From positions 1 to 64,000 of the forward strand of contig NZ_JALKIM010000013.1 of assembly GCF_023050945.1 (NCBI RefSeq): a stretch of 64,000 bases of DNA, read 5' to 3'. A program made the position numbers and the translations under genes. This document shows, piece by piece, positions 1-11,719 of the stretch. Each line of letters begins with the position of its first letter. Positions within the stretch are counted from its first letter, which is position 1. Under the pieces are notes generated by a model. The model saw only the letters and a list, made by a program, of their open reading frames with translations, was not told where the DNA came from and ran no database searches. This stretch comes from Anaerobiospirillum sp. NML120448. Its GTDB lineage: Bacteria > Pseudomonadota > Gammaproteobacteria > Enterobacterales > Succinivibrionaceae.

Positions 1-535
1 CATCAACAGGCTCTAAAATGAAGCTGGTAACATCTTCAGTTTCCTTTTTCTTGTTGGAAATTCTAAAGCTACGCCAGCCAGACCAACCACCAACAGAGTT
101 AGCGCAGTCTTCATAAAGCTCAGACTCGGTCTTAATTAAAATCTCTGCTAATTGAGCATAAGCTGCTGCCCAAGCATCTAAAATCTCATCATTAGCCTGA
201 TCTCCTAAGACCTTTTCAATAGCATCAAGCAAGTGCTTGCCTACAATAGGATAGTGTTTGGCGCGAATATTTAAGGATACGTGCTTGCTGGCAATGTGCT
301 TAACAGTATTGAAAAGAACAGTTGGGTTTTCAATGTTTTGGGCATAAGCTAAAACTGCAGCAGCTAAGGAGATCTGTTGTCTACCTGTTCGCTGGTGTCC
401 TTGGTTAAAAATCTGTCGGAACTCTGGATTGTTAGCTAGCATCTGGCTGTACATGATGGAGGTAATTTCTACACCATGTTCTTGTAAAAAAGGAACAGAG
501 CTTTTAATTAGTTCAATCTGTTTTTCCGTGAGCAT
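1..535 (-). CDS. hmp: Flavohaemoglobin / nitric oxide dioxygenase (5' part only)
   Basis: The first 178 codons are present; the gene runs off the left edge of the window. Hmp oxidises NO to nitrate with O2 and NAD(P)H, and can reduce NO slowly without oxygen, so it protects cytoplasmic targets from nitrosative stress. The globin domain (about residues 1-140) keeps the key haem-pocket residues at the E. coli numbering: Tyr29, Gln53, proximal His85 and Tyr95, with the partner Glu at 137. After that the FAD-domain begins (SWRSF-like stretch, then TSFILEPVD). The ATG at 533-535 is preceded by AGGA about eight bases upstream. Family length is near 396 aa, so over half the protein lies outside. The upstream AT-rich stretch holds GC-rich half-sites (GCGC at about 580-595) but I do not see a clear NsrR or FNR site. 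Confidence 0.95.
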   Translation of the reverse strand, partial: MLTEKQIELIKSSVPFLQEHGVEITSIMYSQMLANNPEFRQIFNQGHQRTGRQQISLAAAVLAYAQNIENPTVLFNTVKHIASKHVSLNIRAKHYPIVGKHLLDAIEKVLGDQANDEILDAWAAAYAQLAEILIKTESELYEDCANSVGGWSGWRSFRISNKKKETEDVTSFILEPVD

Positions 536-540
536 CGTGG

Positions 541-1445
541 TGTCCTATTATCTTAACAACAGCAATAAAAATTTTTACGAGCGCATTTAAGAGCGCAAGT
601 TCTAGCTAAATAACAATACTAACATGAAAGAGATTTTTCTAATTTAAGCGAGATAGTAATTATCAATTAAAGGTAAATAAAAGCTTAACTAAAGGCTCAT
701 AGCCTGTTTAGTTGTCTATTGGCTATTGATCAAAAGAATTGAGTAGACCTTATGGGATTTGATAGTTGATATGGCTTTTGACTATCAATTCAACAATGGC
801 AAATACTATTTGAACAGTGAATATAATGTACTAAGCAGAGTGGCTATATTGCTAATAGGTTTGCTTGGATCAAACTGTTTTAAATCGATGGTAAAAGCAT
901 TGTCCATCATTTACATTTATGAGCCAACTGTTAACTGTAGGTTTAGGCACTTTCATAATAAAGATGTGGGGTATCAATAGGTGGTGCGGGCGATGGTGAA
1001 AAGTAGGGGTGAATCTTGCATTAATTTAGTGCGTTAATAAAATCAAAGCTAATTTAATGGGTAATAATGGTGCAAAAATGACCTTATGGCTAAAAGTTGC
1101 ACTTGAAATAGGCAGGGAAAAACACTGTCGATGAGGGGCTAGCAAACCGCTTAATTATCGGCTTTGATTGAATGGCTGCTAGGTATTTTAGATTTTTTTA
1201 TCACTAAATCCTGTCTTATGTTTATCTTTTCTAGATTCTATAATGTTTAGCACAATCAAACATACTTAATTGTTTGTATAACTCTTAATCACGGGCTTTT
1301 AAGAGGGCAATCAAGAGAGCTTGCATTTTGCATGTTTTGTTGATTGCCAAAATCATGGTTTAAAACTTTAAGCCATGGCTCTTAGGGCCCTCCAACAGAG
1401 GTCTAATCTTGTTTTAGACACAGCTTTGCTGAAGATGGTTTTATT
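541..1445. other. Intergenic region between hmp and sucC, no gene
   Basis: Divergent promoter region of about 900 bases. No open frame here has a ribosome-binding site or recognisable protein. A good -10 hexamer TATAAT lies at 1239-1244, but the matching -35 is poor; it may drive sucCD with a leader of about 190 bases. No terminator or RNA gene is visible. Confidence 0.5.
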
Positions 1446-2606
1446 ATGAATTTACACGAGTATCAATCTAAGGAGCTTCTCCGCTCTTATGGCTTACCTA
1501 TTGCTGATTTTCGTATTAGCACCAAAGCTCTTGGTATTGGTAAGTTTGCTTATGAATTAGCCCCAGGCCCTTTTGTTTGTAAATGTCAGGTTCACGCTGG
1601 TGCTCGTGGCAAAGCTGGTGGTGTAGCTGTGGTTAATACCCCAGCAGAGGCTGAGGCTTTTGCTGCTAAGTGGTTAGGTGCTCGTTTAGTAACTAATCAA
1701 ACTGGCCCAGAGGGTAAGTTAGTTTCCCGTATTTTGATTGAGCGTGCGACTGAATCAGTACGAGAGCTTTATGTAGGCGCAACTATTGATAGAACCAGCT
1801 CTAATTTGACTATCATGGCCTCAGAGGGCGGTATGTCTATTGAGGAGCTAGCTGCCAAAGATGCCTCCAAGATTTTAAAGGTTAATATTGATTTATTAAC
1901 TGGCCCACAACCTTATCAAGGTAGAGAGTTAGCTTACAAGTTAGGTCTAAAGGGCAAGCAAGTTAACGAATTTGCCAAGATCTTTATGGGTATTGCCCGT
2001 GCTTTCTTAGATAAGGACTTATCTTTAGTAGAGATCAATCCATTGGCAGTAACCACTGATGGCTCATTATTATGCTTAGATGCCAAGATTAATATTGACT
2101 CTTATGCTCTTTATCGCCATCCAGAATTTTTAGATCTTGACGACCCTTCACAAGAAGATCCTCGCATTGCTCGTGCTGTGGCTTCCAACTTCTCTTACGT
2201 TCCATTAACAGGCTCGATTGGCTGTTTAGTTAATGGCGCAGGCTTAGCCATGGGTACTATGGATATTATTAAGGCCTGTGGTGGCGAGCCTGCCAACTTC
2301 TTAGATGTAGGCGGTACTGCAACTAAAGAGCGTGTGATGGAGGCCTTTAAGATCATTCTTGAGGATAAGAATGTAAAGTGCATCTTGGTTAATATCTTTG
2401 GCGGTATTGTACGTTGCGACTTGATTGCTGAGGGTATTTTAGGCGCTGTTCATGAGGTGGGCACTCAGGTACCTGTAGTGGTTCGTTTAGAGGGTAACCA
2501 TGCTCAAGATGGTGCAGCAATTCTAGCCAATAGTGGACTAGATATTAGCTCTGCAACTGGTTTGCGTGAAGCTGCTTTATTAGCCGTTCAAAAGGCATCA
2601 TTATAG
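1446..2606 (+). CDS. sucC: Succinyl-CoA ligase (ADP-forming), beta subunit
   Basis: Beta subunit of succinyl-CoA synthetase, which interconverts succinyl-CoA and succinate with substrate-level phosphorylation of ADP; it binds nucleotide, Mg2+ and part of the CoA/succinate site. The protein is 386 aa, against 388 in E. coli, and begins with the typical MNLHEYQ. The ATP-grasp part carries [15 protein letters not shown] (about residues 46-60), and the Mg2+ ligands appear in VEINPL and LCLDAKI. The C-terminal flavodoxin-like ligase domain has [18 protein letters not shown] and [15 protein letters not shown] motifs. sucD follows after 32 bases, so the two are one operon. The alternative beta-subunit families (malate-CoA ligase) are less likely because the match to SucC is close throughout. 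Codon use is that of a well-expressed gene. Confidence 0.97.
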   Translation: MNLHEYQSKELLRSYGLPIADFRISTKALGIGKFAYELAPGPFVCKCQVHAGARGKAGGVAVVNTPAEAEAFAAKWLGARLVTNQTGPEGKLVSRILIERATESVRELYVGATIDRTSSNLTIMASEGGMSIEELAAKDASKILKVNIDLLTGPQPYQGRELAYKLGLKGKQVNEFAKIFMGIARAFLDKDLSLVEINPLAVTTDGSLLCLDAKINIDSYALYRHPEFLDLDDPSQEDPRIARAVASNFSYVPLTGSIGCLVNGAGLAMGTMDIIKACGGEPANFLDVGGTATKERVMEAFKIILEDKNVKCILVNIFGGIVRCDLIAEGILGAVHEVGTQVPVVVRLEGNHAQDGAAILANSGLDISSATGLREAALLAVQKASL

Positions 2607-2638
2607 TGTTGGGCCGTGTAAGATAAGGTTTTTTCATC

Positions 2639-3517
2639 ATGAGTATTCTCATTAACAAAGATACCAAGATTATTTGCCAAGGTATTACTGGCTCTCAAGG
2701 TACTGTTCATTCTGAGCAATGTTTGGCTTATTGTGATACCAAGCTCGTAGGTGGTGTTACTCCAGGTCGTGGAGGTGCTACCCATTTAGGCTTGCCTGTA
2801 TTTAATACTGTTCGTGAGGCTATGGACGTTACTCACGCAACTTGCTCTATGATTTTTGTACCACCTCCATTTGCTGCCGACTCTATTTTTGAGGCTATTG
2901 ATGCAGGTATGGAGCTGATTATTTGTATTACTGAGGGCATCCCTGTACTTGACATGTTGCGTGTTAAGGCCCGTTTACGTCAATCAAACTCTATGTTAAT
3001 CGGCCCTAACTGCCCAGGTGTTGTAACTCCTGGTGAGTGTAAAGTAGGTATTATGCCTGGCTCTATTCACTCCAAGGGTAAAGTAGGTATCGTATCTCGT
3101 TCAGGTACCCTTACTTATGAGGCAGTAAAGCAAACTACTGATGCAGGTTTTGGTCAGTCAACCTGTGTAGGCATTGGTGGTGATCCTGTTCAGGGCTCTA
3201 ACTTTGTTGATATGCTCAAGCTCTTTGAGCAAGATCCTCAAACAGAGGCGGTAGTTTTAGTAGGTGAGATTGGTGGTACCTCTGAGCAAGAGGCTGCTGC
3301 TTGGATCAAAGATAATATGACCAAGCCTGTAGTTTCCTATATTGCTGGTGCCTCTGCTCCTGCTGGTCAAAGAATGGGCCATGCTGGTGCTATTATCTCT
3401 GGCGGCCAGGGTACTGCTATTGCTAAGCAGCAGGCACTTCGTGATGCTGGTGTCACTGTAGTACCAACAGCAGCTGATATTGCTGATGGTCTACGTGAGG
3501 CTACTGGCTGGAATTAA
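2639..3517 (+). CDS. sucD: Succinyl-CoA ligase (ADP-forming), alpha subunit
   Basis: Alpha subunit of succinyl-CoA synthetase. It carries the CoA-binding Rossmann domain ([12 protein letters not shown] near the N-terminus) and the phosphorylated active-site His in [12 protein letters not shown] near the C-terminus. Length is 292 aa against 289 in E. coli. AGG lies ten bases before the ATG. It is the second gene of sucCD and is closed by a strong intrinsic terminator. No other TCA-cycle gene is nearby; in a succinate-forming anaerobe the enzyme may mainly run to make succinyl-CoA for biosynthesis (inference). Confidence 0.97.
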   Translation: MSILINKDTKIICQGITGSQGTVHSEQCLAYCDTKLVGGVTPGRGGATHLGLPVFNTVREAMDVTHATCSMIFVPPPFAADSIFEAIDAGMELIICITEGIPVLDMLRVKARLRQSNSMLIGPNCPGVVTPGECKVGIMPGSIHSKGKVGIVSRSGTLTYEAVKQTTDAGFGQSTCVGIGGDPVQGSNFVDMLKLFEQDPQTEAVVLVGEIGGTSEQEAAAWIKDNMTKPVVSYIAGASAPAGQRMGHAGAIISGGQGTAIAKQQALRDAGVTVVPTAADIADGLREATGWN

Positions 3518-3549
3518 TAGTTTAATCATTTCTAAATATGTACTATTCA

Positions 3550-3578
3550 AGCCCAAAGAGTATTTCTTTGGGCTTTTT
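3550..3578 (+). terminator. Intrinsic terminator of sucCD
   Basis: Ten-base-pair stem AGCCCAAAGA / TCTTTGGGCT (3550-3559 with 3565-3574), five-base loop, then a T run. Confidence 0.9.
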
Positions 3579-4415
3579 AGCTTTATGGAGCTCTAAGTTT
3601 CTTTTCATAGATGGCTTATCTGAGCTATTTATCAGCTAACAATAGTTGTCTTAGAAAAGAAGGAGCTAAGCTCTTAACAAAAATGAAAAGGTAGCCTAAT
3701 AGGGTCACATCTTCCCCTCACCACAGTGATGAATATGGTGTTTTTTAATTGTTGATAAAAACCATAGCCATAACTATAAGTTGGGCGCTGTCAGTTTGTT
3801 TGTTTTGTGGTCTGTAGGTTGATGTAGTCGGGGGTGCTTTGCGGTGTTTGTGGTGTGTCTTGTGCTTTGGCACAACAGTATTTTTAGTTGGCTTAGTAAT
3901 ACTGTTAGAAAATTCGATAAATAAGGTAAATAAGCTCCTTAATAAAGTCACTTGATTTTGTGCCTTTTCTTGTGACCTGCGTTAAAGTTTTCTTAATTAA
4001 TCGCAAAACTGATTATATTTATCGCATTTTATTATCAAGATGCTGCGATAATAGATAGATATTACAACACCATATTTTCTTCCAATGCAACATTTGATGT
4101 AGTGTACTATTTGTGGGTTTTTTAGTGTTGATTTAGTGCAGTAGCGTCAGAGGCTGCTTGCTTTGAGTGCATAATAGAAGAATTGTGATGGTTTTTTATG
4201 AAATGAAGTGTGTTTGCTATTATTAGCGTTTAAACTAACACTACAACATGCTTACATTAGTGGTAATTTCAACTTTTAAGAGCTCTGCCTTAAGGCTAAT
4301 TTTGCTTAGCTAAACTATTTTATAGGGCATCTTAGTTCCTTGTTTTAATCCATCCAAGCGTCGTTCTTTAAAGGTTTGGTTAATGAGTTAACACTACTTT
4401 ATGGAGTTTTCAGCT
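3579..4415. other. Intergenic region, no gene seen
   Basis: About 840 AT-rich bases between the sucCD terminator and the DUF533 gene. Short open frames exist on the minus strand (for example around 3745-3951) but lack a ribosome-binding site and look like random low-complexity sequence. No RNA gene recognised. Confidence 0.5.
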
Positions 4416-6815
4416 ATGGAAGATCCATCCAATATTCGCAATCAATATCATGGTTCATATGAGCAGTCATTAAACAGCCAAAATGAGTCACAGTTTGATT
4501 CATCTTATGGTGCAGTAGGTTCCAAGCTAGTAAAAGGCTTGAGTTCCTTACGCTCATGTATGGATATGGATGGTTTACCTAAGCAATTAGGTCAAGCTAC
4601 AGGCAAAATGCTTGCTATAGCCAAGGACTCTCTTAATGATAGCTTGCCACAACAAAGCGCTGGTGCCTTGGTTTATGCCTACCATGACACTAATGAGCCT
4701 AAATTATTAGCTTATAGTCCAACTAAGATCGCAGCCAATGCGGTAATTCCTGGTGGTAGCTGGGATCAGATCCCTATGCAAGCACAACGTGATAGCGCAA
4801 CCTGCGCTAGCAGCAATTATGATTTCCACCATATTTCATCGCAAAATATTTGGCAAAAAGTGCGCTCAGCTAAGCGCACCTGGTCTCAATCAAGTAACAA
4901 TAGCTCTAATAAAGCTAATTCATACTGGACACGAGGCCGTCGTACTTTAAAAGAAACAGCTGATTTCTTTAAAAACTTACCACGCTTAAATTCTAATGAA
5001 GACAGTGCTTATTTGGATTTTAATGATCCAGCGCAGACTAATGATTATCCATTAGCCCAAGATAGTCAGCTGATTGTAAATCAGGTGTTAGCTAATCCTT
5101 ATCAGCCTCATTTTGCCAAAAAAGAGGAAAGTGATTTTTGGGTAGCACCTAATAACGATGATATTTGTGTGCATGGCAGCTCTGATGATAGCATTCGCTC
5201 CTTATTATCTTTAATCGAAGATGAAATTGAGGATGAAAATTGCCAGCGCTTAGACTTTGTATCTCACTCTACTAAGAGTGCCACTCAGCCCCATAGTGCT
5301 TATGATAAGGTATCAGCCTCAAGCACTAGCGCTATTTTTGATGGCCAAGAGTGCTCTGTCATATCAACTAAGCAACAAAAGAATGCTGTCTATTCTGCTG
5401 CCGCTGCGTCAGATTCTGCCATTACTAACGACTCTGCCTCTGACCATGAGGTTGAAGTTGAAGTAGTAGGGTCAAGTAATTGGTCTAAACATTGGCATCA
5501 AAGATCGGCCTATCCTAATCAAGAACGCTCTCAGGTTGCTCCTGTGTTGAGCCAAGACCAAAACCTTAGCTTTGGCCAAGGTCTGGGCCTTGACCAAGTT
5601 CCAGGCACTTACTCAGGGACTGGGTATGACTATGGTCTTGATGCTAGCTTGGCTAGCAGCTCTCAATTGGCTAATAACAAGCTTGCTAAGGCTGATGTTA
5701 ATTGTAATGTCCAAGCTCAAAGCAAAGAGCGACATAAGACCAGTAAGAGCTGGGGTAATAATTTATATGTGCAATTATGCGCAGAAAATGCTCCTCCCAG
5801 TAGTAGCCAAAGCTCCACTTTTCGCCAGACTGCCTCTAAAGCGCTTAGTGAGGTATCACAGGCATTAGCTTCTTTACTGGGCTTTAATGCTATGAATGAG
5901 GCTTATGCTCAGGTAGCTAATAGAGATGAGGTAGGGCTGTTTACCAAGGCTTTAGTTCATCGACCTGTAGCTCAAGGCTTATCACATTTTGTACTGCACC
6001 AAAATCCTTTACAATTTAATACTGGACAACTATTGGATAATAAGAGTTTGGCTATGGATTTTACAAACAATAAAGAGCTTGTAGAGAAGCAAGCTGCTAA
6101 CCAAACATCTAGCTCCTTATCGCTAGCAGATAAGGACAGCCATGAGCTCAGTATGAGGGCTTTTAGTGGTAAAAATGATCTTAACTCTATGAGTAGTGAG
6201 CAGGCCTTAAGTAGGGTTTCTGAAAATGATCGTCGCTCTGAGCGCTCAATATGTTCTTACTTTATGCCTAATGATTTAAGTGATCATGGTGCCATTAAAG
6301 AGCAAAAAAATATTCGCCCAGCAGACGTGCTGGCCTATGGCATATTTAAGCAGTGGATGCGTCGCAGAGCTTCTGTCCTACGTCCTGATGGTACTTTAGA
6401 AGAGGCTAATGAGTCTGCCTTATATGATACTGTCTTAGTTTTATTGCAAACTATGATTTTTGCTATGAGAGCTGATGGTCGTATTGAAAATGATGAACAT
6501 CAATCACTAGTAGACTTTTGTAGTTCTGTGGCTCCTAAGAGCTTGTTTAACAATATTAGAGGTGAGATTGATAGGCTCTTAACTATAGATTTAGATCCAG
6601 CTTTATTAGCTAAAAAGGTACGTTTCCCTGAGGAAAGTTTAGATATTTACCTGCTCTCAGCTGTGTTTTTAAACAATAGTCATTTTTTAGAGTTAGGATA
6701 TTTGGAAAACTTGGCCGCTTGTTTAGGTATCGACCCAAGTTTAAGACGTAGTTTGGATGATAATGCTCACAAGCTGATATTAAATTATCCCAAGCTGAAT
6801 GAATCCTGCTCATAG
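4416..6815 (+). CDS. DUF533 (YebE-like, TerB-fold) protein with very long low-complexity N-terminal region
   Basis: The last ~150 residues match the DUF533/YebE family, a TerB-like helical domain: LLQTMIFAMRADGRIENDE, then IDLDPALLAKK, then AVFLNNSHFLELGYLENLA and CLGIDPSL. Function of the family is unknown. Ordinary members are near 220 aa, whereas this protein is 799 aa, because about 600 residues rich in Ser, Gln, Asn and Ala precede the domain. No signal peptide or membrane segment is obvious. The ATG at 4416 is preferred over the one at 4401 because GGAG sits nine bases before it, while 4401 has no ribosome-binding site. The gene stands alone and ends in a strong terminator. The domain call is firm; nothing can be said of the extension beyond probable disorder. 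Confidence 0.8.
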   Translation: MEDPSNIRNQYHGSYEQSLNSQNESQFDSSYGAVGSKLVKGLSSLRSCMDMDGLPKQLGQATGKMLAIAKDSLNDSLPQQSAGALVYAYHDTNEPKLLAYSPTKIAANAVIPGGSWDQIPMQAQRDSATCASSNYDFHHISSQNIWQKVRSAKRTWSQSSNNSSNKANSYWTRGRRTLKETADFFKNLPRLNSNEDSAYLDFNDPAQTNDYPLAQDSQLIVNQVLANPYQPHFAKKEESDFWVAPNNDDICVHGSSDDSIRSLLSLIEDEIEDENCQRLDFVSHSTKSATQPHSAYDKVSASSTSAIFDGQECSVISTKQQKNAVYSAAAASDSAITNDSASDHEVEVEVVGSSNWSKHWHQRSAYPNQERSQVAPVLSQDQNLSFGQGLGLDQVPGTYSGTGYDYGLDASLASSSQLANNKLAKADVNCNVQAQSKERHKTSKSWGNNLYVQLCAENAPPSSSQSSTFRQTASKALSEVSQALASLLGFNAMNEAYAQVANRDEVGLFTKALVHRPVAQGLSHFVLHQNPLQFNTGQLLDNKSLAMDFTNNKELVEKQAANQTSSSLSLADKDSHELSMRAFSGKNDLNSMSSEQALSRVSENDRRSERSICSYFMPNDLSDHGAIKEQKNIRPADVLAYGIFKQWMRRRASVLRPDGTLEEANESALYDTVLVLLQTMIFAMRADGRIENDEHQSLVDFCSSVAPKSLFNNIRGEIDRLLTIDLDPALLAKKVRFPEESLDIYLLSAVFLNNSHFLELGYLENLAACLGIDPSLRRSLDDNAHKLILNYPKLNESCS

Positions 6816-6833
6816 AACATTAAAGCCTTATTT

Positions 6834-6870
6834 AGACCTCTAACTATTACTTACCAGTTAGAGGTCTTTT
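6834..6870 (+). terminator. Intrinsic terminator after the DUF533 gene
   Basis: Twelve-base-pair perfect stem AGACCTCTAACT / AGTTAGAGGTCT (6834-6845 with 6856-6867), followed by a T-rich tail. Confidence 0.9.
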
Positions 6871-7000
6871 ATTTTGTAAATAATCACCTCTTACTTAACA
6901 ATTCCCTCCCCAAGCAGCTAAAACGCAAGCTTTACTAAAAGGGCTGATATGGCCTTAACCTAAGTGAAAATTATTATTTGTGTAAAAAGTGTGATGGATA

Positions 7001-7028
7001 TTGCAATGGGTTGCAATTAGTGTATACT
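7001..7028 (+). promoter_or_regulatory. Probable sigma-70 promoter of the eno leader
   Basis: TTGCAA at 7001-7006 and TATACT at 7023-7028 with a 16-base spacer. It would start transcription near 7035, about 390 bases before eno. Confidence 0.55.
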
Positions 7029-7034
7029 ATCTTA

Positions 7035-8720
<1,686 letters not shown>

Positions 8721-8839
8721 AGCAATGCTAATACTGTAAGGTTAGGCTTTTAGACCCCTTAGTTTATCTTTACAGTAAGTGGCGCTATATTTTCCAAGTC
8801 CAATTAAGGCAGAGCCGTAAAGTTCTGCCTTATTTGTCT

Positions 8840-9907
8840 TTAGCGTTGATAGGATGGCTTGCTAAGCGCTATGGGCTCTAAATTTTTTGCTACCCATAAA
8901 ACTGCTAAATGGCATAAGCTATCTAAAAGATCGAAGTCAAAGTCGCCTGAGGCCTTAATACTATGGCTAATAGTTTTAGCATTTAATAGTTGACTCTCAT
9001 CCAAACTATTATGACTCTTAAGGTGCTTTAATAAAGCATTAAGCATAGATCTATAAGTTCTATCCCAATTAGCCCCGCCATTTTGGAAAAATTCGTGTCT
9101 TACCCGTCCTGCAATACGAATTACCTCACCTTGTACTGTCGAAGCAGGCCCATTATTAGGCACTAATAGTTCCCAAAGATACTCATATTGCTTATCTAAA
9201 GTCCCCTTAGGCAGAGTAATTTTAGTACCAATACTTGGCTTAATTTTATTAGCTACAGGCTCAACCCCAAAAAGCTCATAGAGCTTAGATAGGGCATGAT
9301 CAGTGTCTTCTAAAAAATTAGGGTTGAAATCGTCCCTATAGTGCTCAAATTGCTCTCCAATATTTCTCACACTCTGGCGCATATTAGGGCTAATCACCAT
9401 GCCTTGATCGAGCATCATTTGAGAGATTTTAGCCATAGCAACAATATCAACGTTTGAACATAGAGACAGGCCATACTCAAGAGCATTGAGCTTGAGTTGA
9501 TTTTTAGCATTAATGTTAGCGCCATGCTCTAAAAGTATCTTAGTTGCATCAACTCTGTGTGCTGCTACAGCAGCTATCAAAGGGGTGTTGCCCATACTAT
9601 CAACACTCTCGATTTGAGCTCCCAACTCAAGCAGTACAGAAACTAAATTAGTGCCATAGGAGCAGTGAGCATGCAAGGGCCGCTTACCATAAGCATTTGG
9701 GCACTCAATATCAGCCCCTTGTGCGATTAGGTATTTAAGCAAGTCTTTATTGAGATAGTAATTGTGCAAGGCTGTATTTTTAGCATAGCCTCTTTCATAA
9801 GCATCTAAAGCACAAAGTTTGAAAACCTCTTTTTGCTCCTCAGGGCTTCCTTTTTGTAAGATTTCATCGAAATTCTGTGGCAATGTCTTTCGTTTCTTAG
9901 TGGCCAT
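8840..9907 (-). CDS. Ankyrin-repeat protein, unknown function
   Basis: 355 aa, cytoplasmic by appearance (no signal peptide). Residues ~45-165 hold about four ankyrin repeats, with clear units such as NTALHNYYLNKDLLKYLIA, GKRPLHAHCSYG and GNTPLIAAVAAHRVDATKIL followed by LLEHGANIN. The C-terminal half (~200-355) contains a conserved-looking block around TVQGEVIRIAGRVRHEFF and NGGANWDRTY; I have the impression this block occurs in other ankyrin proteins of unknown role but cannot name a family. GAGG lies seven bases before the ATG. It converges with eno and is monocistronic. Such proteins are often immunity or host-interaction factors, but nothing here shows that. Confidence 0.75.
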   Translation of the reverse strand: MATKKRKTLPQNFDEILQKGSPEEQKEVFKLCALDAYERGYAKNTALHNYYLNKDLLKYLIAQGADIECPNAYGKRPLHAHCSYGTNLVSVLLELGAQIESVDSMGNTPLIAAVAAHRVDATKILLEHGANINAKNQLKLNALEYGLSLCSNVDIVAMAKISQMMLDQGMVISPNMRQSVRNIGEQFEHYRDDFNPNFLEDTDHALSKLYELFGVEPVANKIKPSIGTKITLPKGTLDKQYEYLWELLVPNNGPASTVQGEVIRIAGRVRHEFFQNGGANWDRTYRSMLNALLKHLKSHNSLDESQLLNAKTISHSIKASGDFDFDLLDSLCHLAVLWVAKNLEPIALSKPSYQR

Positions 9908-10066
9908 AGTTTAACCTCACTCAATAGAAGAGATGCCTTAGCGATAGCAGTAAAGTAAAAACACCTTTTGGGGCTAAAAGCCACCAAAGATAACCCATGC
10001 TCATTAAAACGACCATCAACATGGTGTCAGATAATTACTTAGCCAAGCTCCCCAATATCATATAGT

Positions 10067-10732
10067 GCCCTCTTATTAGTAGCAAATAATCTTCATCCTA
10101 AAGTAAAGAGCAATAAAGTACAGAGCCAATTCCCACTTTTGCGTGGCCTAAAGCAACCCAAGACAAGCTCTAGTCATTGCCACAGCATTAAATAGGCTGC
10201 TGGTAATTATCTGACCATAGCCATAGTGGCTGAGCCCTTATTATTAGTAGTAAATAGGGCCCATGCTAAAGTACAGTACAATACAGTGCTAATTTCCCAT
10301 TTTTAAGAGGCCAACAGCCGCCTAAGAAAAGCTCTAGTCATTGCCACAGTGTTAAATAGGATGCTTGGTTGTTGTTTGGCTATAGCCGTAGTGGCTGAGC
10401 CCTTATTAGTAGTAAATAGGGCCCATGCTAAAGTAAAGAGCGATAAAGTACAGAGCCAATTACCTTTTTTACGTGGCCAAAAGCAACCCAAGACAAGCTC
10501 TAGTCATTGCCACAGCGTTAAATAGACTGCCTGGTTGTTGTTTGGCTATAGCCGTAGTGGCTGAGCCCTTATTAGTAGGAAATAGGGCCCATGCTAAAGT
10601 ACAGTACAGTACTAATTTCCCATTTTTAAGAGGCCAACAGCCGCCTAAGAAAAGCGATAATCATTGCTATAGCGTTAAATAGGATGCTTGGTTGTTGTTT
10701 GGCTATAGCCATAGTGGCTGAGCCTTAGTATT
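10067..10732. repeat. Four tandem ~166-bp repeat units with alternating A-B-A-B subtypes
   Basis: Units begin at about 10067, 10234, 10399 and 10565 and end at about 10732, giving spacings of 167, 165, 166 and 167. Every unit shares the end block (GTTAAATAG..., CCATAGTGGCTGAG-like). Units 1 and 3 share one middle (AAAGTAAAGAGC, GCAACCCAAGACAAGCTC), while units 2 and 4 share another (AAAGTACAGTAC, GGCCAACAGCCGCCTAAG). The pattern implies duplication of a two-unit block. Short open frames cross the units on both strands and end at the same TAG, but have no start signals, so I do not call genes. Unit length rules out CRISPR. Confidence 0.9.
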
Positions 10733-11046
10733 GTTTTGGGAAAGGCTACATGTGTCTTAAGAATAGGGCCAAATTAGTGCAGGTTAGGGGAAATTTAGCT
10801 AGTGTAAAAAATTTGCGCACTTTTTAGGGGCGTAAATTAAATGCTCTGTTTGCTAAGATTTGCGCCTTAAACGGCTTTTAATAAGGGAAATTTTGGTGTT
10901 TGGGGTGCTTGGTAGGCTTAAATTGGCGGTTAAGTATAAAGCGCCAGCGGTGTGCAATCAGAAAAAAAGCTACTAATGATGCTATCTTATTAGCTATGTT
11001 TATAGCGACCTAAAGATATTAAGGTCGTAATTGAGGATATGTTTTT
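10733..11046. other. trpF upstream region
   Basis: About 310 bases between the tandem repeats and trpF. I looked for a Trp-rich leader peptide and terminator and see none. A hairpin CGACCT/AGGTCG lies at about 11008-11030, just ahead of the GAGGAT ribosome-binding site of trpF. Confidence 0.4.
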
Positions 11047-11679
11047 ATGAGCGCAACTACCTTAGTAAAGGTGTGCGGTCTCAAGAGGCCTGAAGATATT
11101 GAATTTGCTAATAGCTTAGGTGTGGATTACATAGGTTTTGTTTTTGCTCCTCAGAGCAAGCGCTATGTGACTCCTGCTCAAGCTTTAGAGCTTAAGAGAT
11201 TGCTTAATAAGCAAATTCAGGCTGTGGGTGTGTTAGTTAACGAGCCAATTCTATCAGTAGTTAAATTAGTTGCTAGTGGCACCATTGATGTCATTCAATT
11301 ACATGGTAACGAAGATAGCTTCTATATTGCTTCTTTAAGAGAGGAGCTGGAGCGTAACCATTTAGGTAATACTCCAATTATTAAGGCCTGCTCGATTAAT
11401 AGCCCTCAGGATATTGAACAAGCTAAAACTTGGGATTGTGATTATGTGCTGCTCGACTCTAAACAGGGCGGCAGTGGCACTACCTTTGATTGGGCCCTCG
11501 TGGCCAGCATGGATAAACCTTACTTCTTAGCAGGCGGCTTGAGTTTAGACAATATCAAGCAAGCCATTGCAACCTGCCACCCTATGGCAGTTGATGTCAG
11601 CTCAGGAATTGAGACTGATGGAGTTAAAGATTTTACCAAGATGCATGACTTTGTTTGTTTAGTGCGTAACGCTGCCTAA
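11047..11679 (+). CDS. trpF: Phosphoribosylanthranilate isomerase (monofunctional)
   Basis: Catalyses the Amadori rearrangement of phosphoribosylanthranilate to CdRP in tryptophan synthesis. The 210-aa TIM barrel shows the catalytic Cys10 in KVCGLKRPEDIEF, the catalytic Asp in CDYVLLDSKQGG, and the phosphate-binding loops GGSGTTFDW, FLAGGL and DVSSGIETDG. Most Gammaproteobacteria carry this activity fused to TrpC, so a separate trpF next to trpBA is more like the Firmicutes arrangement. GAGGAT lies about twelve bases before the ATG. trpB follows after 40 bases. trpE, trpD and trpC are not in the window. Confidence 0.95.
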   Translation: MSATTLVKVCGLKRPEDIEFANSLGVDYIGFVFAPQSKRYVTPAQALELKRLLNKQIQAVGVLVNEPILSVVKLVASGTIDVIQLHGNEDSFYIASLREELERNHLGNTPIIKACSINSPQDIEQAKTWDCDYVLLDSKQGGSGTTFDWALVASMDKPYFLAGGLSLDNIKQAIATCHPMAVDVSSGIETDGVKDFTKMHDFVCLVRNAA

Positions 11680-11719
11680 ACCGTGGTCTTGTATTGCTGG
11701 TTTGTAGAGGGATTTTAAA

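Noticed and set aside
759-980. Open frame of 73 codons upstream of sucC
   Set aside because: TTG start, no ribosome-binding site for it or for the next ATG, and no recognisable protein; probably chance in AT-rich DNA.
3745-3951. Minus-strand frame of 68 codons in the sucD-DUF533 gap
   Set aside because: No start signal; Lys/Thr/His-rich random composition.
10303-10682. Frames on both strands across the tandem array, all ending at the same TAG in each unit
   Set aside because: They follow from the repeat itself, differ in frame between subtypes A and B, and have no ribosome-binding sites.
10067-10732. CRISPR array
   Set aside because: Units of ~166 bases are alike along most of their length, with no short-repeat/unique-spacer pattern and no cas gene.
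10740-11046. trp attenuator upstream of trpF
   Set aside because: No short frame with tandem Trp codons followed by a terminator; the TGG codons near 10900-10930 are not in a frame with a start codon.
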